Positions 16,586 through 24,949 of a DNA stretch of 64,000 nucleotides are shown here, in pieces (the stretch's first letter is position 1; each line of letters opens with the position of its first letter). Below the pieces are notes generated by a model, which was not told the DNA's origin, did no database searches, and saw only the letters and a list, made by a program, of their open reading frames with translations. The position numbers were made by a program, and so were the translations under genes. This DNA is from JAPUEK01 sp963815355. Its GTDB lineage: Bacteria > Pseudomonadota > Alphaproteobacteria > Rhodobacterales > Rhodobacteraceae. The DNA lies in contig CAWFGJ010000004.1 in the NCBI GenBank assembly GCA_963815355.1, positions 1 through 64,000 of the forward strand, in the 5' to 3' direction.

Positions 16586-17829
16586 ATCAGGAATTCGGCT
16601 AAGAGTTCATCCTTGGTAATGTCGCGGTACGTAAACGCAGCGGCATCCAATTGATTCAGGAGCGCTGTGAAATTCTCGGGCCGCTTTGTCTCAATCCCGA
16701 TCAGCACCGATCCAAAGTTACGGGCGGATTTCTTCAGATACTCAAAGCGGGCGATGTCATCTTCAGGGCCAAGCATGCCAAGAAATTCCTTTAGCGCACC
16801 CGGCCGCTGCGGCATGCGAAGGATGAAGTACTTCTTAACGCCCGAGTAGCGCTGCGCACGCTCCTTGACCTCAGGCAACCGCTCAAAATCAAAGTTGCCG
16901 CCGGATGTGACGCAAACAACCGTTTTCCCGACAATTTCAGCGGCGAGGTCGGAAAGAACGTCAATGGACAGCGCGCCCGCCGGTTCCAGCACGATCCCTT
17001 CGGTATTCAGCATCGTCAGCATCGTCACGCAAATTCGGTCTTCGGGCGCAATAAGTACCTCTTCGGGGCGCACCCATGTCAGCGAGGCAAAGGTCAGATC
17101 TCCGATGCGGGCGACCGCTGCGCCATCGACAAAGTTGTCAACTTTGCGCAGCTTCACCGGCTCTGAAGCAGCGAGCGCTGCGGTCAGGCTTGCGCCACCC
17201 TGCGGTTCGACAAAGCGATAGGTCGTTTGTGGTGCCTCGGCCCGCAGAAAACGGGTTACACCCGCGGCAAGGCCGCCCCCCCCAACGGGCAGGACAACCA
17301 GATCGGGCGCGCGGCCAAGTTGTTCCAACATCTCGACGGCGACCGATGCCTGACCTTCAATCACGTCCTCATCATCAAATGGCGAAAGAAAATGCGCGTT
17401 TTGCTCAGTGCAAAAGATCTGTGAGGCCGCGAGCGTCTGGTCAAAATAATCGCCGGTAAGCACGATTTCCACCGCGTCGCCACCAAAGGCTCTTGTCTTG
17501 TCGATCTTTTGTTGCGGCGTCGTGACCGGCATGAAGATCGTTCCTTTGACGCCAAAGTGGCGGCAAGCAAAGGCCAAGCCCTGCGCATGATTGCCGGCTG
17601 AGGCGCAGACGAAATGGCGCTGATCCGGACGAAGCACGCGCATTTTCCGCATGGCCGTATAAGCGCCGCGCAATTTGTAGCTTCGCACTGGTGACAGGTC
17701 TTCGCGCTTCAGCCAGATATCCGCATCGTAAAGCCTCGACAGGTGTTCATTGCGTTGCAAAGGGGTGCGCGGAAACAGGTCGCGCAGGGCGCGTGTCGAC
17801 TGACGGGCGGCTTGGACAAAATCACTCAT
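16582..17829 (-). CDS. ilvA: Threonine ammonia-lyase (IlvA)
   Basis: PLP enzyme converting threonine to 2-oxobutanoate, the first step to isoleucine. The Schiff-base lysine is Lys52 in VRSYKLRGA, the phosphate-binding loop is PVGGGGLAAG, and a SAGNHAQG motif follows the domain boundary. At 415 residues it carries one C-terminal ACT-like regulatory segment (about 330-415), shorter than the two in E. coli IlvA (514 residues), a form common in alphaproteobacteria. Feedback control by isoleucine is plausible but not shown. Confidence 0.92.
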   Translation of the reverse strand: MSDFVQAARQSTRALRDLFPRTPLQRNEHLSRLYDADIWLKREDLSPVRSYKLRGAYTAMRKMRVLRPDQRHFVCASAGNHAQGLAFACRHFGVKGTIFMPVTTPQQKIDKTRAFGGDAVEIVLTGDYFDQTLAASQIFCTEQNAHFLSPFDDEDVIEGQASVAVEMLEQLGRAPDLVVLPVGGGGLAAGVTRFLRAEAPQTTYRFVEPQGGASLTAALAASEPVKLRKVDNFVDGAAVARIGDLTFASLTWVRPEEVLIAPEDRICVTMLTMLNTEGIVLEPAGALSIDVLSDLAAEIVGKTVVCVTSGGNFDFERLPEVKERAQRYSGVKKYFILRMPQRPGALKEFLGMLGPEDDIARFEYLKKSARNFGSVLIGIETKRPENFTALLNQLDAAAFTYRDITKDELLAEFLI

Positions 17830-17864
17830 GCCCCGATTAAGCGCCGCCGCCCGTCAAAGGCAAG

Positions 17865-18620
17865 TCACAGAAGAGGACGTTTCTGGATGTAGTGACCGTA
17901 AAGCGTAGTCAGCACAGAAATGCCGACCATCATCACGAACCAGCCAGTCACGATCTGCCAGACAAAGCCGACGACCGGTATCTGCGCAAATACGAAAATG
18001 GACAGCAAGTTGATCCCAAAAATCAGCACAGCCGCAATAAGCGCAAGTTGCAGCATCGGCACCCATTCGCCCTTGGTCGCCTCCCACCCTGCAGAAATCG
18101 GATGCTCCACACCGATTGCCGCCCCCGGCAAGGCGGCACTGATCCGAAAAGCGATGATCATCACGGGCACCTGAATAAGCAACCCCATCAGCAATGTCAT
18201 CACCACCGGACCACTGCGCATCGCAATGGGCACCACAACTGCGCCGACGACGGCACCAATCAATGCGCCCATCAAAACGATGCCGATCCCAAGTACCAAC
18301 GAACGCAGGAAGTATGCGCGCATCTGTTCCGCACGAAACTCAGGAATGGCCCTGCCCGGCTGCTCCACCAGCAGAACATACCGATGCCATGCGACCGCAA
18401 TCCAAAGCGCCGTGATCACGATAACGATAAGCGACACAACCGCGCCAAATCCAAAACCGGCCATGTGCGAGCCGCTCATATTCGACTGCAGGCCAAGCAA
18501 CATCAGCACCAGCCCGATCACGATCTGGACAAGATAGAGCGCGCCCGAGATCTTGATCGCCGCAGGAAAATTCCCTGTCACCTGCCGCAAAGAGTGGGTG
18601 AAAATCTGTAAGCCCTTCAT
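17865..18620 (-). CDS. Polytopic membrane protein of unknown function
   Basis: 251 residues with about six hydrophobic segments (roughly 22-43, 56-77, 108-132, 140-160, 185-210 and 215-240), separated by short loops such as WHRYVLLVEQPGRAIPEF. I do not recognise a catalytic motif. The layout resembles the uncharacterised integral-membrane proteins often found in Rhodobacterales genomes. It is divergent from argG across 139 bases and follows 35 bases upstream of ilvA's start on the same strand, but cotranscription is uncertain. Confidence 0.7.
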   Translation of the reverse strand: MKGLQIFTHSLRQVTGNFPAAIKISGALYLVQIVIGLVLMLLGLQSNMSGSHMAGFGFGAVVSLIVIVITALWIAVAWHRYVLLVEQPGRAIPEFRAEQMRAYFLRSLVLGIGIVLMGALIGAVVGAVVVPIAMRSGPVVMTLLMGLLIQVPVMIIAFRISAALPGAAIGVEHPISAGWEATKGEWVPMLQLALIAAVLIFGINLLSIFVFAQIPVVGFVWQIVTGWFVMMVGISVLTTLYGHYIQKRPLL

Positions 18621-18759
18621 CTTTTCCTCCTGCTGAGAGAATTGCTGCCGTTACTGGGGCAGTTAGGGCTTGATCTGTCAACCTTGAGGCGGTCGGCAGC
18701 CTTGCTCTTGGCCTCTTTTCCCGGTAATCGCGGGCGAAACCGCGAAGGAGCTGCCCCAT

Positions 18760-19989
18760 ATGTCCGCGCCGAAGAAAGTCGTTCTCGCCTACTCTGGCGG
18801 GCTGGATACCTCGATCATCCTCAAATGGCTCCAGACCGAGTATGGCTGTGAGGTGGTTACCTTTACCGCTGACCTCGGTCAGGGCGAGGAACTTGAGCCC
18901 GCGCGCCAAAAGGCGATCCTCTTGGGGATTAAGCCGGAAAACATTCATATCGTGGACGTTCGCGAAGAATTCGTGCGCGATTTCGTGTTCCCGATGTTCC
19001 GGGCGAATGCGCTTTACGAAGGGCTGTATCTGCTTGGGACCTCGATTGCCCGCCCGTTGATCTCTCAGTATCTGGTAAAGATCGCGCATGAGACCGGGGC
19101 CGACGCGGTGGCGCACGGCGCGACCGGCAAGGGCAACGATCAGGTCCGGTTTGAGCTTTCTGCCTATGCGCTTGATCCGACCATCAAGGTCATCGCGCCG
19201 TGGCGTGAGTGGGATCTGACTTCGCGCACCAAACTGCTGGAATTCGCTGAGGCTAACCAGATTCCGATCGCCAAGGACAAGCGCGGCGATGCCCCCTTCT
19301 CGGTGGACGCGAACCTGCTTCACACTTCATCTGAGGGCAAGGTTCTGGAGGACCCGGCAGTAGAAGCGCCCGAGTTTGTCTACCAGCGCGTGACCCCGGT
19401 GGAAAAGGCCCCTGACACCCCCGAATATGTCGAAATCGGCTTTGAGCGCGGTGATGCCGTCGCGATCAATGGTGAATTGCTGTCCCCAGCGACCATCCTG
19501 ACCCGCCTGAACGAGTTGGGCGGCAAACACGGTGTCGGCTTGCTTGACCTGGTGGAGAACCGCTTTATCGGCATGAAGTCGCGCGGTCTTTATGAAACCC
19601 CGGGCGGGACGATCCTGCTGGAGGCTCACCGCGGCATCGAACAAATCACCCTCGATTCCGGCGCTGGTCACCTGAAAGACAGCATCATGCCGCGCTATGC
19701 CGAGCTGATCTACAACGGCTTCTGGTTCTCTCCAGAGCGAGAAATGCTTCAGGCTTTGATCGACAAGAGCCAAGAGCACGTGACCGGAACTGTGCGGTTG
19801 AAGCTGTACAAGGGCTCGGCGCGGACCGTTGCGCGTTGGTCAGACCATTCGCTGTATTCCGAAAAGCATGTGACGTTTGAAGATGACGCAGGCTCTTATG
19901 ACCAAAAGGACGCTGCTGGCTTCATCCGTTTGAACGCCCTGCGGCTGAAGCTGATCGCAACACGGAATGCGCGCGTCGCGAAGAAATAA
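18760..19989 (+). CDS. argG: Argininosuccinate synthase
   Basis: Penultimate step of arginine synthesis: ATP-dependent joining of citrulline and aspartate. The 409-residue protein begins with the N-type PP-loop VLAYSGGLDTSIILKW, has the AHGATGKGNDQVRFE citrulline/aspartate segment (about residues 117-131) and the EAHRGIEQITLD stretch. Length and motifs match the type I bacterial enzyme. AAGGAG lies before the ATG, and a strong terminator follows. Confidence 0.97.
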   Translation: MSAPKKVVLAYSGGLDTSIILKWLQTEYGCEVVTFTADLGQGEELEPARQKAILLGIKPENIHIVDVREEFVRDFVFPMFRANALYEGLYLLGTSIARPLISQYLVKIAHETGADAVAHGATGKGNDQVRFELSAYALDPTIKVIAPWREWDLTSRTKLLEFAEANQIPIAKDKRGDAPFSVDANLLHTSSEGKVLEDPAVEAPEFVYQRVTPVEKAPDTPEYVEIGFERGDAVAINGELLSPATILTRLNELGGKHGVGLLDLVENRFIGMKSRGLYETPGGTILLEAHRGIEQITLDSGAGHLKDSIMPRYAELIYNGFWFSPEREMLQALIDKSQEHVTGTVRLKLYKGSARTVARWSDHSLYSEKHVTFEDDAGSYDQKDAAGFIRLNALRLKLIATRNARVAKK

Positions 19990-20030
19990 GGGGCGGCCTC
20001 GGGTGTGAACCTTGTGCCTTGATACCGAAG

Positions 20031-20056
20031 GGCCGCGTCGCAAGGCGCGGCCTTTT
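20031..20056 (+). terminator. Rho-independent terminator of argG
   Basis: GGCCGCG (20031-20037) pairs with CGCGGCC (20046-20052) over an 8-base loop and is followed by TTTT, 41 bases after the argG stop. This is one of the cleanest intrinsic terminators in the window. Confidence 0.8.
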
Positions 20057-20078
20057 GTCTTGGATGGCGCAGACTGAA

Positions 20079-20795
20079 CTAAAGCTTCATCGCGGCCAAG
20101 CGGTGATAATATGGCAAAGCCTGGTCCACCAACCGCTGATAATGCGCGGGCAGTTCTGGTAGCGGACCTTCCGGTTCTTCAAACCCCGTCGAACGATGGA
20201 CCGCCCCGTACCAATGCGGCGCCCAGATCCCATCATAAGGTTTCGGTCCTGCCTGCCACTGTAACATTGCGCCGGTGAACGGAATGCCCAAAGACAGACA
20301 AAGTCGCTCCAGTGCCCCGCGCGGATTCAACTGCACATCTGCGCTGTCCAAGACAAGCGGCGCCCGGCCAAGCCAGTTGGCGACCTCATCAAACAGCTCC
20401 GCTTGCTGGACAAAGCCAATGTCCGAAAGTTCCGGCCCCTCGCGTTTCTTCGCGTAACTGGCCACGACGCGCGCCGGATGGCGGATCAGGAAGACGTTTT
20501 CAAGATGCCGCATGAAGCCCCGGGGAAAGCCCGGAATCATATGCAGCGTCATGTGCTTTTGGTAAAATAGTCTCTGTTCCTGCGGAATTGGTCCCACGCA
20601 CGCTGCAGCAACCTGCGCCGGATCCTGATCCTGCGACTGCACTATCTCGTCCGCCATCGGATGGTCCAAACCCGTGGCTTTAAGGTAAGCCCCGTAAAAC
20701 GGCTCATCAACGACTGCGCAGTCACCACGCGCGGCAAATGAGTACATCATGGCAGTTGAAAGGTTGCGTGGCCCGCTCCACATCGCGATTTTCAC
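20079..20795 (-). CDS. Sulfotransferase-family protein
   Basis: 238-residue P-loop protein. The N-terminal IAMWSGPRNLST is the 5'-phosphosulfate loop in its WSGPRN form, and FLIRHPARVVASY is the 3'-phosphate/PAPS segment. Such proteins transfer sulfate from PAPS; the acceptor is unknown. It starts at a GTG overlapping the stop of the upstream class IV aminotransferase (GTGA), so the two are translated together. Their joint role is not known to me; a small-molecule sulfated amino-acid derivative is one possibility. Confidence 0.75.
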   Translation of the reverse strand: MKIAMWSGPRNLSTAMMYSFAARGDCAVVDEPFYGAYLKATGLDHPMADEIVQSQDQDPAQVAAACVGPIPQEQRLFYQKHMTLHMIPGFPRGFMRHLENVFLIRHPARVVASYAKKREGPELSDIGFVQQAELFDEVANWLGRAPLVLDSADVQLNPRGALERLCLSLGIPFTGAMLQWQAGPKPYDGIWAPHWYGAVHRSTGFEEPEGPLPELPAHYQRLVDQALPYYHRLAAMKL

Positions 20796-21691
20796 GCCCC
20801 CACCATTGCCTTGTACAGGCCCCTGATCCGTTCAGTTAGGGGCCCCAATTGACCGGAACCAATCGTCCGCCCGTCAATCGAGCCCACCGGAGTCTGCGCC
20901 CCAAATGTCCCGGTCAGAAAGGCTTCTTCGGCGGAATACGTCTCTACAAGGCTGAAATTGCGCTCAAAGACCGGAATGTTATTCGCTTTGCACAAATCGA
21001 TGACCTTCTGCCTGGTGATCCCGTTCATGCAATAATCCCCGGTTGAGGTCCAAACCTCGCCCTTGCGGACGATGAAAAAGTTGCACGCGTTTGTCGTGTT
21101 AACAAAGCCATGCACGTCCAGCATCAGAGCTTCATCCGCGCCCGCCTTTTCCGCCGCGATACAGGCCAGAATGCAATTGAGCTTGGAATGGGAATTTAGC
21201 TTGGGATCCTGCGTCATCGGCAACCCCCGCAAATGAGGAACTGTCGCCAACCGAATGGGCCTCGGCAGCTTTTGGCGGCTGTGCTCCATGATAATGACAA
21301 ACGTAGGACCGCGCTGGCTTAGCTTTGGGTGCTGGAAGGGGCGGGTCTTTACGCCGCGCGTCACCATCAGCCGCGCATGGGCATCATTGGTCATGCCGTT
21401 GGCCCTTTGTGTCTCTAACACCGCAGAAATGACCTCGGCGCGGCTTAACCCGATTGCCAGATCGATCGCTTTTGCGGCCTCAAAGAGCCTGTCAATATGC
21501 TCTTCGATGAAGGACCAGCGCCCGTTGTAAAGACGGATACCCTCCCAAACCCCGTCGCCCAGCATGAAGCCTGAATCGTAAACAGACACCAACGCTTCTG
21601 CCTTGGGCACAATTCGCCCATTTACATAGATTTGGATCGCCTCGTTACGCGCGTCTTCTTCTGCTTGGTGTGTCGAAACGTGATCGGTCAT
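20792..21691 (-). CDS. Class IV aminotransferase (branched-chain/D-amino-acid type)
   Basis: PLP fold-type IV enzyme of 299 residues. It has IYVNGRIVPKAEALVSVYDS near the start, GVWEGIRLYNG, the lysine-bearing stretch NSHSKLNCILA, the EALMLDVHGFVNTTNACNFF segment, and GITRQKVIDL with the cofactor phosphate site. Members include IlvE, D-alanine aminotransferase and aminodeoxychorismate lyase; the active-site pattern does not settle which. The start MTDHVST at 21691 follows a GGGGGGC stretch; the frame is open to 21754 but upstream codons look non-coding. Translationally coupled to the sulfotransferase. Confidence 0.82.
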   Translation of the reverse strand: MTDHVSTHQAEEDARNEAIQIYVNGRIVPKAEALVSVYDSGFMLGDGVWEGIRLYNGRWSFIEEHIDRLFEAAKAIDLAIGLSRAEVISAVLETQRANGMTNDAHARLMVTRGVKTRPFQHPKLSQRGPTFVIIMEHSRQKLPRPIRLATVPHLRGLPMTQDPKLNSHSKLNCILACIAAEKAGADEALMLDVHGFVNTTNACNFFIVRKGEVWTSTGDYCMNGITRQKVIDLCKANNIPVFERNFSLVETYSAEEAFLTGTFGAQTPVGSIDGRTIGSGQLGPLTERIRGLYKAMVGA

Positions 21692-21742
21692 TTTGCCCCC
21701 CATTTTTGCGCAGGCTAGGCATTCGCATGACGAAGGCCAAGG

Positions 21743-21808
21743 GGGTGTGATCACCCTCGCGTGACCTCACGGTGGCTTGACTGGACGGTAAGGGTGAGGA
21801 CCCTCACC
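21743..21808. promoter_or_regulatory. Tandem inverted repeats upstream of msrA
   Basis: GGGTG-TGAT-CACCC lies at 21743-21756, and GGTGAGG-AC-CCTCACC at 21793-21808, with the related stretch GTGACCTCACGGTGG between them. The repeats share GGTG/CACC arms, lie between the divergent aminotransferase and msrA starts, and end about 28 bases before the msrA start. They could be operator sites or a hairpin in the leader. Confidence 0.35.
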
Positions 21809-21835
21809 GTTGGGCTAGGTATATAGGAGGTGTTG

Positions 21836-22471
21836 ATGGGCCGTTTGGATATATGGGGAGCCTGCGCGGCTGCTTTAACGTTGGTCGTGCTTCTGGGGCA
21901 GCCAGCCCATGCAGCGAGTGAGAAGGCCATTCTTGCAGGTGGGTGCTTTTGGTGTGTGGAATCCGACTTTGAGTTAGTCGTCGGGGTAAAAACAGTTGTC
22001 TCTGGCTATACCGGGGGCGACAGCAAGAACCCGACCTATGGCGACCATGAGGGCCATTACGAAGCCGTTGAGATCACGTTCGACAATGCAAAGATCAGCT
22101 ATGCTGACCTTGTCGCCAAGTTCCTCCGTTCCGTCGATGTTACTGACGCTGGTGGTCAATTCTGTGACCGAGGCTCCGCTTATCGGACAGCCATATTCGT
22201 CACTAACACCGCCCAAAAAGAAGCTGCGCTCGCTGAGGTGGCAAAAGGTGAGGCGGTTCTTGGTCGGAAGATTGTTACACCCGTCCTTGCCGCAAAAACC
22301 TTTTGGAAAGCCGAAGACTATCATCAGGATTACTACAAGGGCGACAACATCGTCATCACGCGCGCAGGGCCAAAACGTCAATCTAATGCCTACAAGTTCT
22401 ACCGGAATGCGTGCGGTCGCGACGCGCGTGTTAAGGCAATCTGGGGGAAAGAGGCTGCATTTGCGCATTGA
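21836..22471 (+). CDS. msrA: Peptide-methionine (S)-S-oxide reductase MsrA, exported form
   Basis: Repairs methionine-S-sulfoxide in proteins. The 211-residue protein has a hydrophobic signal sequence (residues 8-27, ending AHA) before the catalytic block GGCFWCVESDFE (Cys37, the nucleophile, and Cys40), GYTGGDSKNPTYGDHEGHYE and FWKAEDYHQDYY. A further cysteine in YRNACGRDARV could be the resolving residue. The signal implies action in the periplasm, where it would protect envelope proteins. AGGAGG five bases before the ATG at 21836 fixes the start. No msrB is adjacent. Confidence 0.93.
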   Translation: MGRLDIWGACAAALTLVVLLGQPAHAASEKAILAGGCFWCVESDFELVVGVKTVVSGYTGGDSKNPTYGDHEGHYEAVEITFDNAKISYADLVAKFLRSVDVTDAGGQFCDRGSAYRTAIFVTNTAQKEAALAEVAKGEAVLGRKIVTPVLAAKTFWKAEDYHQDYYKGDNIVITRAGPKRQSNAYKFYRNACGRDARVKAIWGKEAAFAH

Positions 22472-22752
22472 TCCAATCGCATAACTCAGCCGCTGCGTGG
22501 TAGCGTTATGAGGCGGCCCCAGGTCTACAGGCGCCCGCTGCCCCTTACCAAACGTTCGCGCAGCGCAATGTCGTGTATCCCGACCAGTCGGTTAAGGTCT
22601 GGGGTGATCACTTGTCCCAATTCTCAGAGGCGCGGCCCCTAATAGCCACCTACACTCAACGGAAGATGGCCCGATCAGTTTGGCCGCGCGGTTAACTCGC
22701 TGCCAAACTGATCTTGATGGACGACTTTCGTGATTGCCGACAAGGGTGCATA
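22472..22752. other. Non-coding stretch with a 12-base inverted repeat and a possible gene fragment
   Basis: GATCAGTTTGGC (22673-22684) and GCCAAACTGATC (22702-22713) are perfect inverted arms around 17 bases, between the convergent ends of msrA and mtlK. They may end transcripts from either side, although no T tract follows. On the minus strand, about 22640-22540 reads VITPDLNRLVGIHDIALRER in one open stretch ending at a stop, which looks like coding sequence cut off by a stop at its front. It could be the end of a lost third gene of the polyol operon. I cannot identify it. Confidence 0.4.
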
Positions 22753-24177
22753 TCAGCCGATATACGCCCGCAAAGTCTCAGCCACACCCCGTGACCAAAG
22801 GCTTTCCAATGCCGACTTAAATGCGGCACGGAAGGCCGGGTGCTCGGCTGCCTCGCCATAAACATCGCGCAATTCCAGCCACGCCAGCGCGTCTGTCTTG
22901 GCGCGTTTGGCGAGTGGTTGCAGCATATCCCAGTTCGGATCGTTGGGTGCGATTTCCGCGCCACCTTCGGTTTCGCCAAAGCAATAGCGGCACCAAAGCG
23001 CAGAGACCAAGGCCAAACCCCTGGGGTCTTTGCCCATCTCCAGAACGTCACGAAGCGGCGGCACGATGAATTTCGGCTGGCGGTTTGATCCGTCGAAACA
23101 AAGGCGGCGTTCCGTGTCCGCGATTTCTGGATTCGAGAACCGCTCAACGATCAAGGCATAATAGGCCTCAAGGCTGGTGTTCGGGACGGGCGCGACCGTT
23201 GGGATGATTTCGTCACGCTCTACTTTGTTCAAAAAGCCAGTGATCAGCGGATTGGCCATCGCTTCATGCACATACTCGATATCCATCAGCCCACCCGGAT
23301 AGGCAATGGTTGCATGGCCACCGTTAAGAATACGGATCTTCATCGCCTCATAGGCGTGGACATCATTGGTAAACGTCACACCAACTTTTTCCAGAGCGGG
23401 GCGTCCTGCTGGAAAGTTGTCTTCAAGAACCCATTGGCGGAACGGTTCACAGGTGACCGGAACCGGATCGGTCAATCCGAACGTCTCGGCCATCTCACGC
23501 TCACGCGGGCCGGTCGCGGGGGTAATGCGATCGACCATGCCATTCGGGAAAGCGACATTGGCCGCGACCCAATCCGCCAATGCGGGATCAGACAGGCGCG
23601 CAAGCCCCACAACCGCAGCCTTGGTGACGTTACCGTTCCCCGGAAGATTGTCGCAGGACATTACCGTGAACGGGGCATGTCCAGCGGCGCGGCGCGCCTT
23701 CAATGCGGCAAGGATTGCGCCAAAAGCGGTGAGACGGGGGTTGGCGGCATCGGCTACGATCTCGGGAGCGGTGGGATCAAACGCCCCCGTTGCCGGATTG
23801 ATGAAGTAGCCACCCTCGGTCACGGTCAAAGAGACGATGCGAATTTCGGGCTGGCTCATGGCTTCAATCAGGGCGGCATTGTCTTCTTGCACCTCGATAA
23901 AGCCGGTCATGGCGCCGATGCGACGGGCTGACTTGCCCTTAGGGTCGAGCTCGATCACCGTCGAAAGGCAGTCCTGGGCCAACAGCGCATCGCGCATCCG
24001 GGCGTCGCCGGCGCGAACCCCGGCCCCAAGGATCGCCCAATCCTGTCCTTGTCCCACGGCAAACAGGTCATCCAGATAGACGGCCATATGCGCCCTGTGA
24101 AAGTTGCCAAGTCCGATGTGGACAATCCCCGGCGTAAGCTTGCTGCGATCATAGGCGGGGGGCGTCGGAGTATTCAT
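22753..24177 (-). CDS. mtlK: Mannitol 2-dehydrogenase
   Basis: NAD-dependent oxidation of mannitol (also arabitol/sorbitol in relatives) to fructose. The 474-residue polyol-specific long-chain dehydrogenase has an N-terminal NAD fold starting HIGLGNFHRAHMAVYLDDL and VMSCDNLPGNG. The catalytic block is LNGGHATIAYPGGLMDIEYV, with CFDGSNRQPKF further on. It begins one base after the smoS stop at the 3' end of the smo operon. The frame runs open into smoS upstream, but MNTPTPP is the natural start. Confidence 0.93.
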   Translation of the reverse strand: MNTPTPPAYDRSKLTPGIVHIGLGNFHRAHMAVYLDDLFAVGQGQDWAILGAGVRAGDARMRDALLAQDCLSTVIELDPKGKSARRIGAMTGFIEVQEDNAALIEAMSQPEIRIVSLTVTEGGYFINPATGAFDPTAPEIVADAANPRLTAFGAILAALKARRAAGHAPFTVMSCDNLPGNGNVTKAAVVGLARLSDPALADWVAANVAFPNGMVDRITPATGPREREMAETFGLTDPVPVTCEPFRQWVLEDNFPAGRPALEKVGVTFTNDVHAYEAMKIRILNGGHATIAYPGGLMDIEYVHEAMANPLITGFLNKVERDEIIPTVAPVPNTSLEAYYALIVERFSNPEIADTERRLCFDGSNRQPKFIVPPLRDVLEMGKDPRGLALVSALWCRYCFGETEGGAEIAPNDPNWDMLQPLAKRAKTDALAWLELRDVYGEAAEHPAFRAAFKSALESLWSRGVAETLRAYIG

Positions 24178-24178
24178 G

Positions 24179-24949
24179 TCAAGCCATCCAGTTGCCGCCG
24201 TCCACGCCGAAGCATTGGGCGACGATGTATTCCGCTTCCGGCGTGGCGAGGAATATCGCCATGCCAATCAAGTCTTGCGCAGTGCCCATGCGACCGAACG
24301 GAACGGCAGCACCCACAACACGCTTCTTTTCGCCCAAAGGACGGTTTTCATATTTTGCGAACAATGAATCCACGTGATCCCAGTGTTCCCCGTCCACGAC
24401 ACCGGGGGCGATGGCGTTAACGTTGATGCCGTGTGAGATCAAATTCTGTCCCGCACTTTGGGTCAGGCTGATGACGGCTGCTTTAGTGGCGCAATAGACG
24501 GCAACCAGGCTTTCGCCGCGCCGACCGGCCTGACTGGCCATATTGATGATCTTACCACCCTGCCCGCGCGCAATCATGTGCCGCGCGGCAGCCTGCATCG
24601 TAAAAAGCGTGCCAGAGACGTTGACCGCGAACAACTTGTCATAGTCCGCACGGCTAATGTCAGCGATCGGCGCGGCTGAAAAGAGCGCCGCATTGTTCAC
24701 CAGAATATCGAGCTTGCCCAGTTTTTCAATGGCTTCAGCGAAACCAGCATCGATGCTGCTTTGCCGGGCCACATCCATTTGAACGGCGTGCGCCTTGGGG
24801 CCAAGTTCTGCGACAGCCTGAGTTAGCGCTTCTGCGTTGATATCGGCCAATGCGACATCCGCACCTTCCGCAATGTAGGCACGGGCGAATTCGAAACCGA
24901 TCCCCCGCGCCGCACCGGTTATCAAGGCGGATTTGCCGGCCAATCTCAT
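24179..24949 (-). CDS. smoS: Sorbitol dehydrogenase SmoS (L-iditol 2-dehydrogenase, SDR)
   Basis: Short-chain dehydrogenase of 256 residues converting sorbitol to fructose and galactitol to tagatose in Rhodobacter relatives. It has the nucleotide motif TGAARGIG, LVNNAALF, and the catalytic YCATK (Tyr-x3-Lys) preceded by the serine in NMASQAG. Start overlaps the smoK stop (ATGA) and its stop is one base from mtlK, so it is clearly in the polyol operon. Confidence 0.92.
   Translation of the reverse strand: MRLAGKSALITGAARGIGFEFARAYIAEGADVALADINAEALTQAVAELGPKAHAVQMDVARQSSIDAGFAEAIEKLGKLDILVNNAALFSAAPIADISRADYDKLFAVNVSGTLFTMQAAARHMIARGQGGKIINMASQAGRRGESLVAVYCATKAAVISLTQSAGQNLISHGINVNAIAPGVVDGEHWDHVDSLFAKYENRPLGEKKRVVGAAVPFGRMGTAQDLIGMAIFLATPEAEYIVAQCFGVDGGNWMA

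Noticed and set aside
22729..22746. VIADKG-like peptide on the plus strand as a transposase remnant
   Set aside because: Only about six residues resemble the IS5-type LADKGYD motif and nothing around them matches a transposase; too short to support.
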